A stretch of DNA of 64,000 nt from Sulfuricurvum sp. (GCF_023229695.1 NZ_JALNYS010000010.1:1-64000), one strand, 5' to 3'. Shown: positions 50,711-60,143, counted from the first letter of the stretch. Notes: generated from the sequence alone by a model not told the origin. Made by a program: numbers and translations.

Positions 50711-51030
50711 TTAAACGGTTTGATATTTGGCTTGTATCCCTTGATCCTACTTTAGGCAGTGAAATACAGAAAACACGTCCCTGCGTTATTATCTCCCCCA
50801 ATGAAATGAATCTTTTGCGCACCGTTATCGTTGCACCTTTAACCAGCAAAGGATTTGATTTTCCTATGCGTGTTAAAATCAATTTTGATAACAAAGAGGG
50901 GCTGATTTTACTGGATCAAATTCGGAGTGTTGATAAACAACGTCTTGTCAAAAAAGTTGGAACAATTGAGTCAAAGATTGCTGAAGACATTTGCCTCAAA
51001 CTTCAAGAAATATTTGAATACGAAAGATAA
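50698..51030 (+). CDS. MazF/PemK-type endoribonuclease toxin
   Basis: 110 residues. The MazF family pattern is clear: 'FDIWLVSLDPTLGSEIQKTRPCVIISPNEMN', 'TVIVAPLTSKG' and 'LDQIRSVDKQRL'. MazF toxins cleave mRNA at short sequences. The ATG at 50698 overlaps the antitoxin; GTG codons at 50704 and 50707 are alternatives. It ends 3 bases before radA, so the module sits between ftsY and radA and may feed into radA transcription. Confidence 0.92.
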   Translation: MGVVIKRFDIWLVSLDPTLGSEIQKTRPCVIISPNEMNLLRTVIVAPLTSKGFDFPMRVKINFDNKEGLILLDQIRSVDKQRLVKKVGTIESKIAEDICLKLQEIFEYER

Positions 51031-51033
51031 ATC

Positions 51034-52386
51034 ATGGCCAAGAAAAAAAACGTCCTCTTCGAATGTCAGCACTGCGGATTTACTACTCCAAAATGGATGG
51101 GTAAATGTACCAATTGCGGCGGGTGGGACAGTTTTGTCGAGTTGAATGAACAACAGCAGGATATTATCAAGCTCACCTCCTCGTCCTCCCCATCAGCAGG
51201 GGCAAAAGCCAAAGAGATCACCCAAATCGTCGAAGAGCATACCGAACGCTACACCAGCGACGACGCTGAACTCGACATGGTTCTCGGCGGGGGAGTGGTC
51301 CCCGGTTCATTGGTCCTCATCGGCGGAAGCCCGGGGGTGGGGAAATCGACGTTACTCCTCAAAATCGGTTCCAATCTGGCCAAACAAAATCGCAACGTCC
51401 TCTATGTCTCCGGCGAAGAGAGCGAAGGGCAGATCAAGCTGCGGGCCAACCGCTTGGGAGCCAATGTCGATAACCTCTACCTGTTGGCAGAAATCCGTCT
51501 CGAACAAGTCCTCTCCGAACTGCATGAGCGCTCTTATGAGTGTATCATTATCGACTCGATCCAGACGCTCTATTCTGAGACTATCGCCTCCGCTCCCGGC
51601 TCCGTAACACAGGTACGGCAGATCACTTTTGATCTGATGCGCATCGCCAAAGAGCGTCGTATCGCGATCTTTATCATCGGCCACATCACCAAAGAGGGTT
51701 CCATCGCAGGGCCGCGCGTACTCGAACACATGGTCGACGTCGTCTTGTATTTCGAAGGGGACAGCGCCCAAGAGCTGCGAATTCTACGCGGATTTAAAAA
51801 CCGTTTCGGCCCCACCAGCGAGATCGGGGTTTTCGAGATGCGTTCAGAGGGGCTGGTATCGGCCAAAGACCTCTCTTCACGCTTTTTCAACCGCACCAAA
51901 TCGCAAAGCGGTTCGGCCCTCACCGTCATCATGGAGGGGTCACGTCCCATCGTCCTCGAAGTGCAGGCACTCGTCAGCGATACCCATGCCCCTAACCCGA
52001 AACGGCAAGCGACCGGATTTGAGAACAACCGCCTCAACATGCTCCTCGCCCTCTTGGAGCGCAAACTGGAGATTCCCCTCAACAGCTACGACGTCTTTAT
52101 TAATATCACCGGCGGTATCAAAATCACCGAAACCTCTGCCGATCTGGCGATCCTCGCCGCTATCATCAGCAGTTTTCGCAATCGCGCGATCTCCAAAGAG
52201 ACGGTATTTATCGGAGAAGTCTCCCTTGTCGGCGATATACGGGAGGTATTCCAGCTCGATCAACGGCTCAAAGAGGCCGCATCGCAGCAAATCACCAAAG
52301 CGTTGATTCCGAAAAAACCGCTCGAAAAAACCACGATGAAGTGTTATGAAATCGATGAAGTGAGTAAACTTTTGGAGTGGTTTTAA
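51034..52386 (+). CDS. radA: DNA repair protein RadA
   Basis: 450 residues. RadA/Sms assists recombination branch migration. In order: an N-terminal C4 zinc finger (CQHCGFTTPKWMGKCTNCGG, 20 residues), a RecA-like ATPase with GGSPGVGKSTLL (~95), the RadA-specific KNRFGPTSEIG motif, and a C-terminal Lon-like domain. Length is standard. A GTP/ATP-dependent role is known for the family. Confidence 0.95.
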   Translation: MAKKKNVLFECQHCGFTTPKWMGKCTNCGGWDSFVELNEQQQDIIKLTSSSSPSAGAKAKEITQIVEEHTERYTSDDAELDMVLGGGVVPGSLVLIGGSPGVGKSTLLLKIGSNLAKQNRNVLYVSGEESEGQIKLRANRLGANVDNLYLLAEIRLEQVLSELHERSYECIIIDSIQTLYSETIASAPGSVTQVRQITFDLMRIAKERRIAIFIIGHITKEGSIAGPRVLEHMVDVVLYFEGDSAQELRILRGFKNRFGPTSEIGVFEMRSEGLVSAKDLSSRFFNRTKSQSGSALTVIMEGSRPIVLEVQALVSDTHAPNPKRQATGFENNRLNMLLALLERKLEIPLNSYDVFINITGGIKITETSADLAILAAIISSFRNRAISKETVFIGEVSLVGDIREVFQLDQRLKEAASQQITKALIPKKPLEKTTMKCYEIDEVSKLLEWF

Positions 52387-52398
52387 CCAAATAATGGC

Positions 52399-52404
52399 TA
52401 TAAT
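52399..52404 (+). promoter_or_regulatory. Promoter -10 after radA
   Basis: TATAAT 31 bases before the ATG of the 90-residue protein, just past the radA stop. It may start the transcript that includes carbonic anhydrase. Confidence 0.4.
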
Positions 52405-52434
52405 TGACCACTTTTTTTGACAGAGGAAATCCGT

Positions 52435-52707
52435 ATGCCAACTTGCTCCATTTTTGCAGACCACAAATCCGAAGAGCGTTATTGCAAGCTCTCATTAGTT
52501 TACTCAACCGAAGATGAGAGACAAATGATTGAAACGGCCATTGAAACAAGCACCCCGCTCTGTTCGATCGAGCCCAATATCTACGGTGGAGACGTTACCA
52601 ACGGGAAAAAAATGATTACGATTGAATATCACGATGATTGTGACCGCGAAGGGGGAAAAGTATTCGATCAGATTATCTCTCAGCTAGGGATACAAGAGTG
52701 TCACTAA
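52435..52707 (+). CDS. Conserved-looking small protein of unknown function
   Basis: 90 residues from the ATG at 52435, 9 bases after AGAGGA. It contains three Cys (MPTCSIF, RYCKLS, PLCSIE), another in DDCDRE and a C-terminal CH. The alternating strand-helix look ('MITIEYHDDCDREGGKVFDQIISQLG') suggests a small alpha-beta fold. I do not recognise a family. It overlaps the carbonic anhydrase GTG start, so the two are probably coupled. Confidence 0.7.
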   Translation: MPTCSIFADHKSEERYCKLSLVYSTEDERQMIETAIETSTPLCSIEPNIYGGDVTNGKKMITIEYHDDCDREGGKVFDQIISQLGIQECH

Positions 52708-53378
52708 GTCAAGACAATTCCACACAGGCCGCGCAACGGCTGAAGAAATTTGCAAACGGGAATGAAACGTTCCAAAAAAGCTACTTTAAAAAGCATGAAG
52801 CACAGCTTTTAAGTTTGGTAAAGGACGGGCAACATCCTCGGGCATTGTTCATCGGGTGTTCCGATTCGCGTGTCATTCCCGATTTAATCGTCCAATCCAA
52901 TCCGGGAGACCTTTTCGTCATCCGCAATGTCGGCAATTTCGTTGCCCCCTACAAACCGGACGAAGACTTTCACTCGACCGCTGCGGGGATCGAATATGCG
53001 GTAGGGGTGTTAAAAGTTTCGGAAATTATCATTTGCGGACATTCCCACTGCGGTGCTATTGCGGCGCTGTATGAGTCCTCCTGCGATTCTTCCATGGTTC
53101 ATACCTACAAATGGCTTACCCTTGGAGAGAAAGCCAAATCGATGGCGTTGGTCGCTTTGGGTGAAACGACCTCACACGAAGAGCTTCTCCGTGCTACTGA
53201 GCACCTCTCCATCGTTACCCAGATCGAAAATCTCCTCACCTACCCCTATGTTAAAAAGCTGGTTGACGAAGAGAAACTCTTTATTCACGGCTGGTATTAC
53301 GATATCGGAACCGGTGGGATTGAATATTACGATCCCGATTCCTACCAATTCCGCCCGTTAAGTGATTTGATCAAATAA
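52698..53378 (+). CDS. Beta-class carbonic anhydrase
   Basis: 226 residues starting at GTG, overlapping the previous stop by 10 bases. It interconverts CO2 and bicarbonate. Zinc ligands are in CSDSRV and HSHCGAI, with 'GDLFVIRNVGNFVAP' and 'IEYAVGVLKVSEIIICGHS' features. No signal peptide, so cytoplasmic. For an autotroph using the reductive TCA cycle it would supply bicarbonate or CO2 (inference). Confidence 0.94.
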   Translation: MSLSQDNSTQAAQRLKKFANGNETFQKSYFKKHEAQLLSLVKDGQHPRALFIGCSDSRVIPDLIVQSNPGDLFVIRNVGNFVAPYKPDEDFHSTAAGIEYAVGVLKVSEIIICGHSHCGAIAALYESSCDSSMVHTYKWLTLGEKAKSMALVALGETTSHEELLRATEHLSIVTQIENLLTYPYVKKLVDEEKLFIHGWYYDIGTGGIEYYDPDSYQFRPLSDLIK

Positions 53379-53412
53379 GCGATTTATCTGTTTTAAATCC
53401 CCATCGATCAAA

Positions 53413-54207
53413 TCACCAATCCAGGTACAAAAAGAGGGAGGAGAGGAAATAGTTGGCGACAAAAATAGCCACAGCAGAATAGACGACCGCATAAATCGTC
53501 GACTCCCCTACTCCGCGCGCTCCCCCCGCCGTGTGATAACCGATATAACTCCCGATAGAACTGACGATAAATCCAAAAACCGCCGCTTTGATCACTCCGG
53601 TTAGAATGTCATTGAACTCACCCAAGCGCGAAAGTGTCTCCTGATAGGCATTGGGATTAATCCCCAACACATGCGTCGAGATCAAATAAGCAGCACTGAT
53701 GGCAATAAAATCGAACCAGATAACCAGCAGCGGCAACGATATAACGGTTGCTACGATTCGGGGGGTAATCAGATACTCTTTTGAATTAACCCCTAAAATA
53801 TCGATCGCATCAATCTGTTCACTGACCCTCATCGTTCCGAGTTCCGCCGCCATGGCACTGATAGAACGTGAAATCAGCATCAGAGAGGCAAAAACCGGGC
53901 CAAGCTCTTTCGTAATGGATAAAAAAATGGTATACCCGATGAAATTATCCACACCAAATTGATGCAGTCCGCTGTAAAGCTGAATCGCTTCTACCATCCC
54001 GGTAAAAAGAGCCGTTAACGTCACAACTCCCATACACCCGAAACCGATCACTTCAATTTGGGTCAGGAGAATTTTCGGACGTTTCAAAACATGCGGATAC
54101 AATTTAAAAAGGGTAAGTTGGAATAAGATAAACGTGCCGAATTTCTCAACGCTGTCATAAAGGTTAAGAAATGGGCGACCGACAAAACTCAATAATCTCT
54201 CAACCAT
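53413..54207 (-). CDS. mlaE: MlaE-type ABC transporter permease
   Basis: 264 residues with five or six membrane helices. The family motif 'FALGTMRVSEQIDALD'-like stretch reads ELGTMRVSEQIDAID, and 'KELGPVFASLMLISRSISAMAAELG' precedes it. MlaE permeases move phospholipids between membranes. The ATPase (MlaF) and MlaD partners are not adjacent in this window. It is divergent from fliL. Confidence 0.9.
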   Translation of the reverse strand: MVERLLSFVGRPFLNLYDSVEKFGTFILFQLTLFKLYPHVLKRPKILLTQIEVIGFGCMGVVTLTALFTGMVEAIQLYSGLHQFGVDNFIGYTIFLSITKELGPVFASLMLISRSISAMAAELGTMRVSEQIDAIDILGVNSKEYLITPRIVATVISLPLLVIWFDFIAISAAYLISTHVLGINPNAYQETLSRLGEFNDILTGVIKAAVFGFIVSSIGSYIGYHTAGGARGVGESTIYAVVYSAVAIFVANYFLSSLFLYLDW

Positions 54208-54271
54208 ATACCCATCCTTATTTTAATCCTCTAAGTTTACCAAAACAAACCAAATTTCAAAGGTTTCAAGA

Positions 54272-54277
54272 TACAAT
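54272..54277 (+). promoter_or_regulatory. Promoter -10 for fliL
   Basis: TACAAT 32 bases before the fliL ATG; AAGGAG follows at normal distance from that ATG (54309) rather than the out-of-frame ATG at 54305. Confidence 0.4.
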
Positions 54278-54308
54278 AAAGAATTAATTTCGGAAGAAGG
54301 AGCCATGG

Positions 54309-54887
54309 ATGGCTGAAAAAGAGAAAGAACACGACGATAAATCCGCTGAATCGGGTGAAAAGAAAAAATCGGGGAATATGCTCCTTATTATAATTATTAT
54401 CGTTTTAGTATTACTTCTGGTGATCGGCGGAATTGTCGCCATGCTGATGTTGGGCAATCATGACGCGGAGCCGGCTGCAGAGAACGGAACCAAAAAAGAG
54501 GCCTCTGCCCACCCTGAGCAAGAGGCACCGGCCAAAGAAGAGCATAGCAGCGAAGGGGGACACGCTTCAGTGGGAGGGACTGAGGTCGGGTTAATGTTTC
54601 CGCTGGAATCGTTTACCGTCAATCTCCTCTCCGAAAGCGGACGACGTTATCTCAAAGTTGAGATGAATTTAGAGATCGAGGGGGAAGAACTCAGCCCTGA
54701 GCTGGAAGAGAAAAAACCGATCTTCCGGGATATTATTATTCGCCTATTGTCGTCCAAATCCCTTGAAGAGATCTCAACCGTCAAAGGAAAAGAAAAAATC
54801 AAAGATGAGATCGTTAGCGAAATCAATACCCGGCTCAAAGACGGTAAGGTTCTTAACGTCTACTTTACCGATTTTGTCGTTCAATAA
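54309..54887 (+). CDS. fliL: Flagellar basal-body protein FliL
   Basis: 192 residues: a charged cytoplasmic N-terminus, one membrane helix (~24-48), an acidic Ala/Glu linker and a C-terminal periplasmic domain with 'FPLESFTVNLLSESGRRYLKVEMNLEIE' features. FliL surrounds the stator and aids torque. It is followed 6 bases later by acpS and then a chemoreceptor, an order familiar from related genomes. Confidence 0.92.
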   Translation: MAEKEKEHDDKSAESGEKKKSGNMLLIIIIIVLVLLLVIGGIVAMLMLGNHDAEPAAENGTKKEASAHPEQEAPAKEEHSSEGGHASVGGTEVGLMFPLESFTVNLLSESGRRYLKVEMNLEIEGEELSPELEEKKPIFRDIIIRLLSSKSLEEISTVKGKEKIKDEIVSEINTRLKDGKVLNVYFTDFVVQ

Positions 54888-54893
54888 TTCTCA

Positions 54894-55238
54894 ATGATCG
54901 GAATCGACCTCATTAAAATTGATCGGATGAAGTCCTTTATGGAGCGTTTCGGCGATCGGGGGCTCCAACGGTTTCTATCCGGTGAAGAGATTGTTTTTAT
55001 CAAAAATCCACGCAATGCCGCAGGTTTTTGGGCAGCAAAAGAGGCGTGTGCCAAAGCCCTTGGATGCGGCATCGGTGCGGAATGCGGTTTTCATGACATC
55101 CTCCTCTCCAAAACACCCAAAGGTGCTCCGATGATTACCCTGAGTCCGCGTCTTCAAAAAACGTTTACCATTGCTGAGAGTTCCCTCTCCATTACCCATG
55201 ACGGGGAATACGCAATCGCCGTGGTTGTCTTAAAGTAA
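54894..55238 (+). CDS. acpS: Holo-[acyl-carrier-protein] synthase
   Basis: 114 residues. It transfers 4'-phosphopantetheine from CoA to acyl carrier protein. The signature 'MIGIDLIKIDRM' at the start (Mg-binding Asp) and 'FWAAKEACAKALGCG' (Glu/Lys) are both present. Size is typical. Confidence 0.95.
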   Translation: MIGIDLIKIDRMKSFMERFGDRGLQRFLSGEEIVFIKNPRNAAGFWAAKEACAKALGCGIGAECGFHDILLSKTPKGAPMITLSPRLQKTFTIAESSLSITHDGEYAIAVVVLK

Positions 55239-55266
55239 TGATTTTTTTTCAGTTAAGGTGGGTTTG

Positions 55267-56886
55267 ATGGGACTACGAGGTAAAATTATCGGTGCAATGG
55301 CTGCACTTGGCCTTATTGCCAGCCTTCTGTATGCCTTATACGCCTACACGGCCCAGAAATCGCTTTACGCTCAATTGATGGATCAAAAAGTGAAACTGGC
55401 CGCACAGGCCGCACAACTTTATTGCGGAAACGGTCTGGTAGATCGTTTCGACTCTAACCATCCGATGGATCCGCAAGAGCATCTGGGTATGATTCGTACC
55501 CTCAGTACGCTTGCCTGGGATAACGATGTCGAGTATCTCTATTTGATGGTCCAAGAGGAGGGGAAGATTTATACCTTTCTCAGCAGTGCGACACGCGATG
55601 AACTCAAAGCCGCAGAGCAGGACCCTTTCTATACCGAATATGAGGGGAGTGATGCTATTAAAAAAGGATTTAAAGAGAATAATGAATTTTACGAAGACAC
55701 GATCGACAGTTACGGCCATTTTCGCTCTTATCTCAAAAGCTACACATCCCGTAATGGAAAAATCTATTTGATCGGTGCAGATATCAAACTGGATAATATT
55801 CAAGCCAATCTGAACCGTATTCTTTTGCAAACCCTCGGTATCATGCTCCTTGTCACCCTTTTAGCGACCCTTTTTGCCGGACTTGTTTCCAAAGCGATGG
55901 TCCGTAATGTTACCCTCATTACGAATCACACTGCCGGCCTTGCCTCCAACAAAGATTTAAATCAGCAGCAGTATATTAACAGCAACGATGAAATCGGTAC
56001 CATGTCCTCTTCACTAAATCACCTAATAGAAACCGTCAAACAGACTCTCAATGAGGCAAAAGAGGTCTCTCTTCGTAATGAGACACTCTCTACGGAGCTA
56101 AAAAACGATGCAGCCGATATTAGCCGACAAAGTGAAACCTCTCGAAGTGCTGTTGCCAAAAACCGGCAGTCCATTGAGACGATCGACACCCGATTGGACC
56201 TCATATCCAAAGAGTCGCTTCGTGCCATGGATATGCTTGGACAAGTTGATCAACGCCTTGAGCATACCCAAGGGATCATTCATGCCGTAGCCCGGGAAGC
56301 CAGAAATGCAGCGGAACAAAGTGCCGATATGGCCCAGAATCTTCAACGGCTGGAGAGTGAAGCCAATCAAATTCGCGGTATCCTCTCCATCATCGGCGAT
56401 ATTGCCGATCAGACCAATCTTCTTGCACTCAACGCCGCTATCGAAGCGGCCAGAGCAGGTGAGCATGGACGGGGATTTGCGGTGGTTGCCGATGAAGTGA
56501 GAAAACTAGCCGTAAATACCCAAAAAAGCCTTGTTGAGATTAATGCAACCGTAAATATCATTATCAATTCCGTAGCCGATATAGCAAGCGGTATCGAGAA
56601 AAGTTCCCGGAGTATTATCCATCTGGCACAGGCAAGCGATGAATCCGAAGCGGTTGTTCTGGATGGCAATCAAGCAATGCGCCGCGTGGTATCGGCAATG
56701 AAAGAGGCGCAACAAGGATATATCGAGATTGCAGACGTTACCCGCCATGCCGCTACCCAAATGGGACGTATTGAAAACGACAGTATCGCGAACGTCACCA
56801 GAATACGTCACATGGAAGAGGTTATTGCCGAGGTAAGCACCCTTGCCGCACGGCTTCAAGAGAAACTAAATGTTTTCAAGACATAA
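55267..56886 (+). CDS. Methyl-accepting chemotaxis protein
   Basis: 539 residues from the ATG at 55267, just after AAGGTGGG; an in-frame GTG 3 codons earlier is part of that site. One membrane helix at ~10-27, a periplasmic sensor domain (~28-185, CACHE-like by size) and a second helix (~190-212) are followed by a HAMP-like linker and the signalling hairpin 'NLLALNAAIEAARAGEHGRG' (20 residues). No C-terminal CheR-tether is seen. The ligand is unknown. Confidence 0.93.
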   Translation: MGLRGKIIGAMAALGLIASLLYALYAYTAQKSLYAQLMDQKVKLAAQAAQLYCGNGLVDRFDSNHPMDPQEHLGMIRTLSTLAWDNDVEYLYLMVQEEGKIYTFLSSATRDELKAAEQDPFYTEYEGSDAIKKGFKENNEFYEDTIDSYGHFRSYLKSYTSRNGKIYLIGADIKLDNIQANLNRILLQTLGIMLLVTLLATLFAGLVSKAMVRNVTLITNHTAGLASNKDLNQQQYINSNDEIGTMSSSLNHLIETVKQTLNEAKEVSLRNETLSTELKNDAADISRQSETSRSAVAKNRQSIETIDTRLDLISKESLRAMDMLGQVDQRLEHTQGIIHAVAREARNAAEQSADMAQNLQRLESEANQIRGILSIIGDIADQTNLLALNAAIEAARAGEHGRGFAVVADEVRKLAVNTQKSLVEINATVNIIINSVADIASGIEKSSRSIIHLAQASDESEAVVLDGNQAMRRVVSAMKEAQQGYIEIADVTRHAATQMGRIENDSIANVTRIRHMEEVIAEVSTLAARLQEKLNVFKT

Positions 56887-56926
56887 ACCGAAACAATTTC
56901 ACATTAACCAGAGGAACCAAAAAAGC

Positions 56927-57238
56927 ATGGAATACAATGAATTAATCACCCTCCAAAAATATGCGGCAGTTAACCGTCTTCCCATCCACACCGTTATCAA
57001 AAAAACGATGAGCGGCGAGTTTGCGACCGTAGAAAAAGAGGAAAACGGAAAAAAGAAAACCTATATTGTCCTTCAAACCTCGGATTCGCACCAAAAGGGT
57101 GAAACCTCTTCAATGGAGAAGGATACGGATCAGGAAGTGGAGATCGACTACAAAAAAGAGTACGAAGCACTCCATACACAATATCTGATCCTCAAGACCA
57201 AATATGAAAAACTGCTACAAACGCAATCCGCCGACTAA
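56927..57238 (+). CDS. Small coiled-coil protein of unknown function
   Basis: 103 residues from the ATG at 56927; the open frame extends into the chemoreceptor. 'MEYNELITLQKYAAVNRLPIHTVIKKT' looks like a helix-turn-helix or docking segment, followed by a Lys/Glu-rich part and a C-terminal coiled coil ('YKKEYEALHTQYLILKTKYEKL'). AGAGGA lies upstream. It follows the chemoreceptor closely, so a role in chemotaxis or gene regulation is possible but unsupported. Confidence 0.7.
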   Translation: MEYNELITLQKYAAVNRLPIHTVIKKTMSGEFATVEKEENGKKKTYIVLQTSDSHQKGETSSMEKDTDQEVEIDYKKEYEALHTQYLILKTKYEKLLQTQSAD

Positions 57239-57240
57239 AC

Positions 57241-57441
57241 TCACCCTCCGCCGACAAAATCGAGTAATTCGATCACATCGTCTTTCTTGAGGATCGCTTT
57301 GTCCCACTGTTCTTGTTTGACAATCTCCATGTTGAGGGCTGCTGCCATCACCTTGGATTCAAGCCCCAGAGTGTGGATTAGAGTGTGGAGGGTTGATCCC
57401 TCTTCCATATCGCGTGATTCACCGTTTACTTTAACCTGCAT
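57241..57441 (-). CDS. thiS: Sulfur carrier protein ThiS
   Basis: 66 residues of the ubiquitin-like ThiS/MoaD fold. The C-terminal tail is LLDFVGGG; ThiS proteins end in Gly-Gly for thiocarboxylate formation, here with one extra Gly. It donates sulfur for thiamine thiazole synthesis. No other thi gene is adjacent. It follows the ankyrin gene by 8 bases. Confidence 0.88.
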   Translation of the reverse strand: MQVKVNGESRDMEEGSTLHTLIHTLGLESKVMAAALNMEIVKQEQWDKAILKKDDVIELLDFVGGG

Positions 57442-57449
57442 AATTTTTC

Positions 57450-57962
57450 CTACATATAGAGTTTAATCATTGAAGCGACCAGCGTATTTTTTTTCGCAAC
57501 AGCGAAATCGTATGGGGTTGCTCCGTCGTTATTTTTGAGATGAGGGTCAGCTTTTGCCTTAAGCAAAAAATCGGCTACCGCCTCGTTGCCGCTGAACGCC
57601 GCCTGATGCAGCGGAGTGATTCCGTCGTTATTCGCCAGATTCACATCGGCACCGCGAAGAATCACAAAAGTGACAAGCTCAATATTTTTTTTCTTGACCG
57701 CTAAAATCAGCGGAGTATTCCCCTGATAATCCTGCGCATCGATCAAGGCACCGTAATCCAGAAGCAGCTGCGCACTTTCGATGTCCCCCATCTTGATTGC
57801 TACGTGCAATGCGGTAAGCCCCGCTTCATTTTGTTCATCCGCATTGTTACGATTTTTCAGATGATTTTGGACTTTCTCACGATTGCCTTCAAACACCCCT
57901 TCGTGCAACACCCCCGCAAAAGCGACACTAAAGGATAAACACAATAACGCCCATCGTCTCAT
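57450..57962 (-). CDS. Exported ankyrin-repeat protein
   Basis: 170 residues with a signal peptide (ends AFA), then about four ankyrin repeats: 'NEAGLTALHVAIKMGDIESAQLLLDYGA', 'DYQGNTPLILAVKKKNIELVTFVILRGA' and 'NNDGITPLHQAAFSGNEAVADFLLKAKA' are clear, the last partial. Ankyrin domains bind partner proteins; the partner is unknown. The location is the periplasm. It starts 3 bases after the MidA-like gene. Confidence 0.9.
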   Translation of the reverse strand: MRRWALLCLSFSVAFAGVLHEGVFEGNREKVQNHLKNRNNADEQNEAGLTALHVAIKMGDIESAQLLLDYGALIDAQDYQGNTPLILAVKKKNIELVTFVILRGADVNLANNDGITPLHQAAFSGNEAVADFLLKAKADPHLKNNDGATPYDFAVAKKNTLVASMIKLYM

Positions 57963-57965
57963 CCT

Positions 57966-58955
57966 CTACCCTTTTACAAAACGGATCATTTTAAACCGTT
58001 CCCCCATCAGCGAGGGGGTGATCAAAATCTTCACTTTTTCCAACTCTTGAGCATAGATTGCTTCGGGGGCCTTCTCTTTAAGCATTGAGAGCAAATCCAA
58101 AATCCCCATATTTACCAGCGCCGCCAGCTGTGTCGCATACGCTTCACAGCGTACCCCTTCGGATGCAAAAGCATCCTTCACATGCGAAAAATTAACATCA
58201 TAGGTGATATCACTCTTACCGAAAGCTTCCGAGAGTTTCAGTGCCTCGTCAAAAAGGGGATAGACCTGATGCTCCTGATAAACGCGAATCGAAAAATCGC
58301 TCCGAGCTTCCAATTCTCCGTAATCGAAACTCATAAACTCGAATCGCTTGGCCGAATCCGCCATCTCGCGGGCAAACGATTCGTATCCTACCGCGATTTC
58401 TCCCCGATCTTTTTTATATTTTCGGGCATGTTCGAGTGCTTCAGGAGAGTCTAGGTCAAAAACAACTTTATCCCCCTCCACACGACCGATTTTACCTTGA
58501 TACAACAGATCGCACCCGAATGCATCGAAAATCTCATTGGCAATAAAAAAAGCCGATTCCGATTCAATCTCCTTTAAATCAGAATAGTGCTCCAAGACTA
58601 CCGCATTGCCGAACGATTCGTCAAAATAGTCTCTTTGGTGCTTTTGCAGGGTACTAAAACGCTCTACGATTCCGAAACGGAGTGTCTGCAGCAACTGCGG
58701 ACGAAGAGTATGGATAAATTCGATAATATCGGCCAAAAGATAACCGTGATGGGCACCGATTTCGCAAATAAGCGAATCGGATCTCAAAAATCCTTCATCG
58801 ATTCGCTTAATAATATGTTTGGCTATCGTCCCGCCAAAAAATTTCGAGGTACTGACGGCGGTATAAAAATCCCCTTTTTTACCGATCGGACGGTAGGCGG
58901 CATAATAGCCACTCTCTCCGTAGAGCCACTGATTCATATACTCACTAAAATGCAC
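57966..58955 (-). CDS. MidA/NDUFAF7-type SAM-dependent methyltransferase
   Basis: 329 residues. 'GKKGDFYTAVSTSKFFGGTIAKHI', 'ICEIGAHHGYLLADIIEFI' and 'FIANEIFDAFGCDLL' match the DUF185 family, whose mitochondrial member methylates an arginine of complex I. The bacterial target is not established. It starts 9 bases after argD on the same strand. Confidence 0.88.
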   Translation of the reverse strand: MHFSEYMNQWLYGESGYYAAYRPIGKKGDFYTAVSTSKFFGGTIAKHIIKRIDEGFLRSDSLICEIGAHHGYLLADIIEFIHTLRPQLLQTLRFGIVERFSTLQKHQRDYFDESFGNAVVLEHYSDLKEIESESAFFIANEIFDAFGCDLLYQGKIGRVEGDKVVFDLDSPEALEHARKYKKDRGEIAVGYESFAREMADSAKRFEFMSFDYGELEARSDFSIRVYQEHQVYPLFDEALKLSEAFGKSDITYDVNFSHVKDAFASEGVRCEAYATQLAALVNMGILDLLSMLKEKAPEAIYAQELEKVKILITPSLMGERFKMIRFVKG

Positions 58956-58964
58956 TACTTCCCT

Positions 58965-60143
58965 TTATAATCTTTTCATCGCATTCTCTAAACGTGAAAA
59001 CCCTTGATTGATTTCATCTTTCGTAATGGTAAGGGGAGGGAGAAAACGCAAAGTATTACGCCCTGCTTTGAGGACCAATACACCCGCTTCACGCCCTGCA
59101 TTGATAATCTTAGCGAGAGTATCCGCATCCACGACACGCAATCCCCGCATCATACCGAACCCGACATGTTCCAAAAACACCGCCGGATGTTTTGCGGCAA
59201 AGGTATTGAGCGCCTCTTCGAAATAGATTAGGATATGATCGAGTTCTCCGCTTTGTTTGAGTTCATCGAGGATATTCAGTACCTCGTTCGCCGCTGCGGT
59301 CGAAAGGTAATTTCCTCCGAACGTCGAACCGTGGTCGCCGGGTGCAAAAATATTTTTCTTACTTGTCATGACGACACCGATCGGAACCCCCCCGCCAAGC
59401 CCTTTGGCCAGGGTAATCACATCCGGTTCAATACCATAAAGATTGGATGCCAGAAACTCTCCGGTCCGATATATCCCGGTTTGCACTTCATCCACCATCA
59501 ACAAAATATCGCGTGATTTAAGCATCGCGGCCAAAGCCTGTACTTTAGCACGATCCAACGGTTGGACTCCCCCCTCCCCTTGAACCAATTCAATCATGAC
59601 CGCTACGGTATGATCATCGATCAGCGACTCAATTTCGTCAATGTTTTTAGCATACACGAATCCATCAGGAAAAGGGCCGAAATAGTTATGCATCGACTCC
59701 TGCCCCGTTGCCTTGAGGGCGGTGATGGTGCGCCCATGAAACGAGTGCTCCAGCGTTATGATTTTATACCGTTTCGGGGTACCGTCCACCTCTCCGTATT
59801 TGCGGGCAATTTTAATCGCCCCTTCGTTCGCTTCGGCACCGCTGTTACCGAAAAAACATTTCATATCGTATCCGCTCATTTCTACAATTTTTTTCGCACA
59901 TTCACCCTGTGGCTCAATGTAATATAAATTCGAAACATGAATCACTTTAGAGACCTGGTCGCAAATTGCTTTGGTTAGACGCTCATTACCGTGCCCTACG
60001 CTGCACACTGCAATACCGGCGGCAAAATCGATATATTCATTCCCTTCGCTGTCCATCAATATCGCATTCTTACCTTCGGTAAAACTCACATTCTGGCGTC
60101 CATACGTCGGCAAAACATAGTTGTCAAAATTTTTATTTAGCAT
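58965..60143 (-). CDS. argD: Acetylornithine aminotransferase
   Basis: 392 residues of class III PLP aminotransferase. Motifs are 'FFGNSGAEANEGAIKIARKYG', 'LLMVDEVQTGIYRTGEF' and 'ITLAKGLGGGVPIG', where the Lys binds PLP. It converts N-acetylglutamate semialdehyde to acetylornithine and may also serve lysine synthesis. It overlaps the molybdopterin oxidoreductase by 7 bases. Confidence 0.94.
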   Translation of the reverse strand: MLNKNFDNYVLPTYGRQNVSFTEGKNAILMDSEGNEYIDFAAGIAVCSVGHGNERLTKAICDQVSKVIHVSNLYYIEPQGECAKKIVEMSGYDMKCFFGNSGAEANEGAIKIARKYGEVDGTPKRYKIITLEHSFHGRTITALKATGQESMHNYFGPFPDGFVYAKNIDEIESLIDDHTVAVMIELVQGEGGVQPLDRAKVQALAAMLKSRDILLMVDEVQTGIYRTGEFLASNLYGIEPDVITLAKGLGGGVPIGVVMTSKKNIFAPGDHGSTFGGNYLSTAAANEVLNILDELKQSGELDHILIYFEEALNTFAAKHPAVFLEHVGFGMMRGLRVVDADTLAKIINAGREAGVLVLKAGRNTLRFLPPLTITKDEINQGFSRLENAMKRL

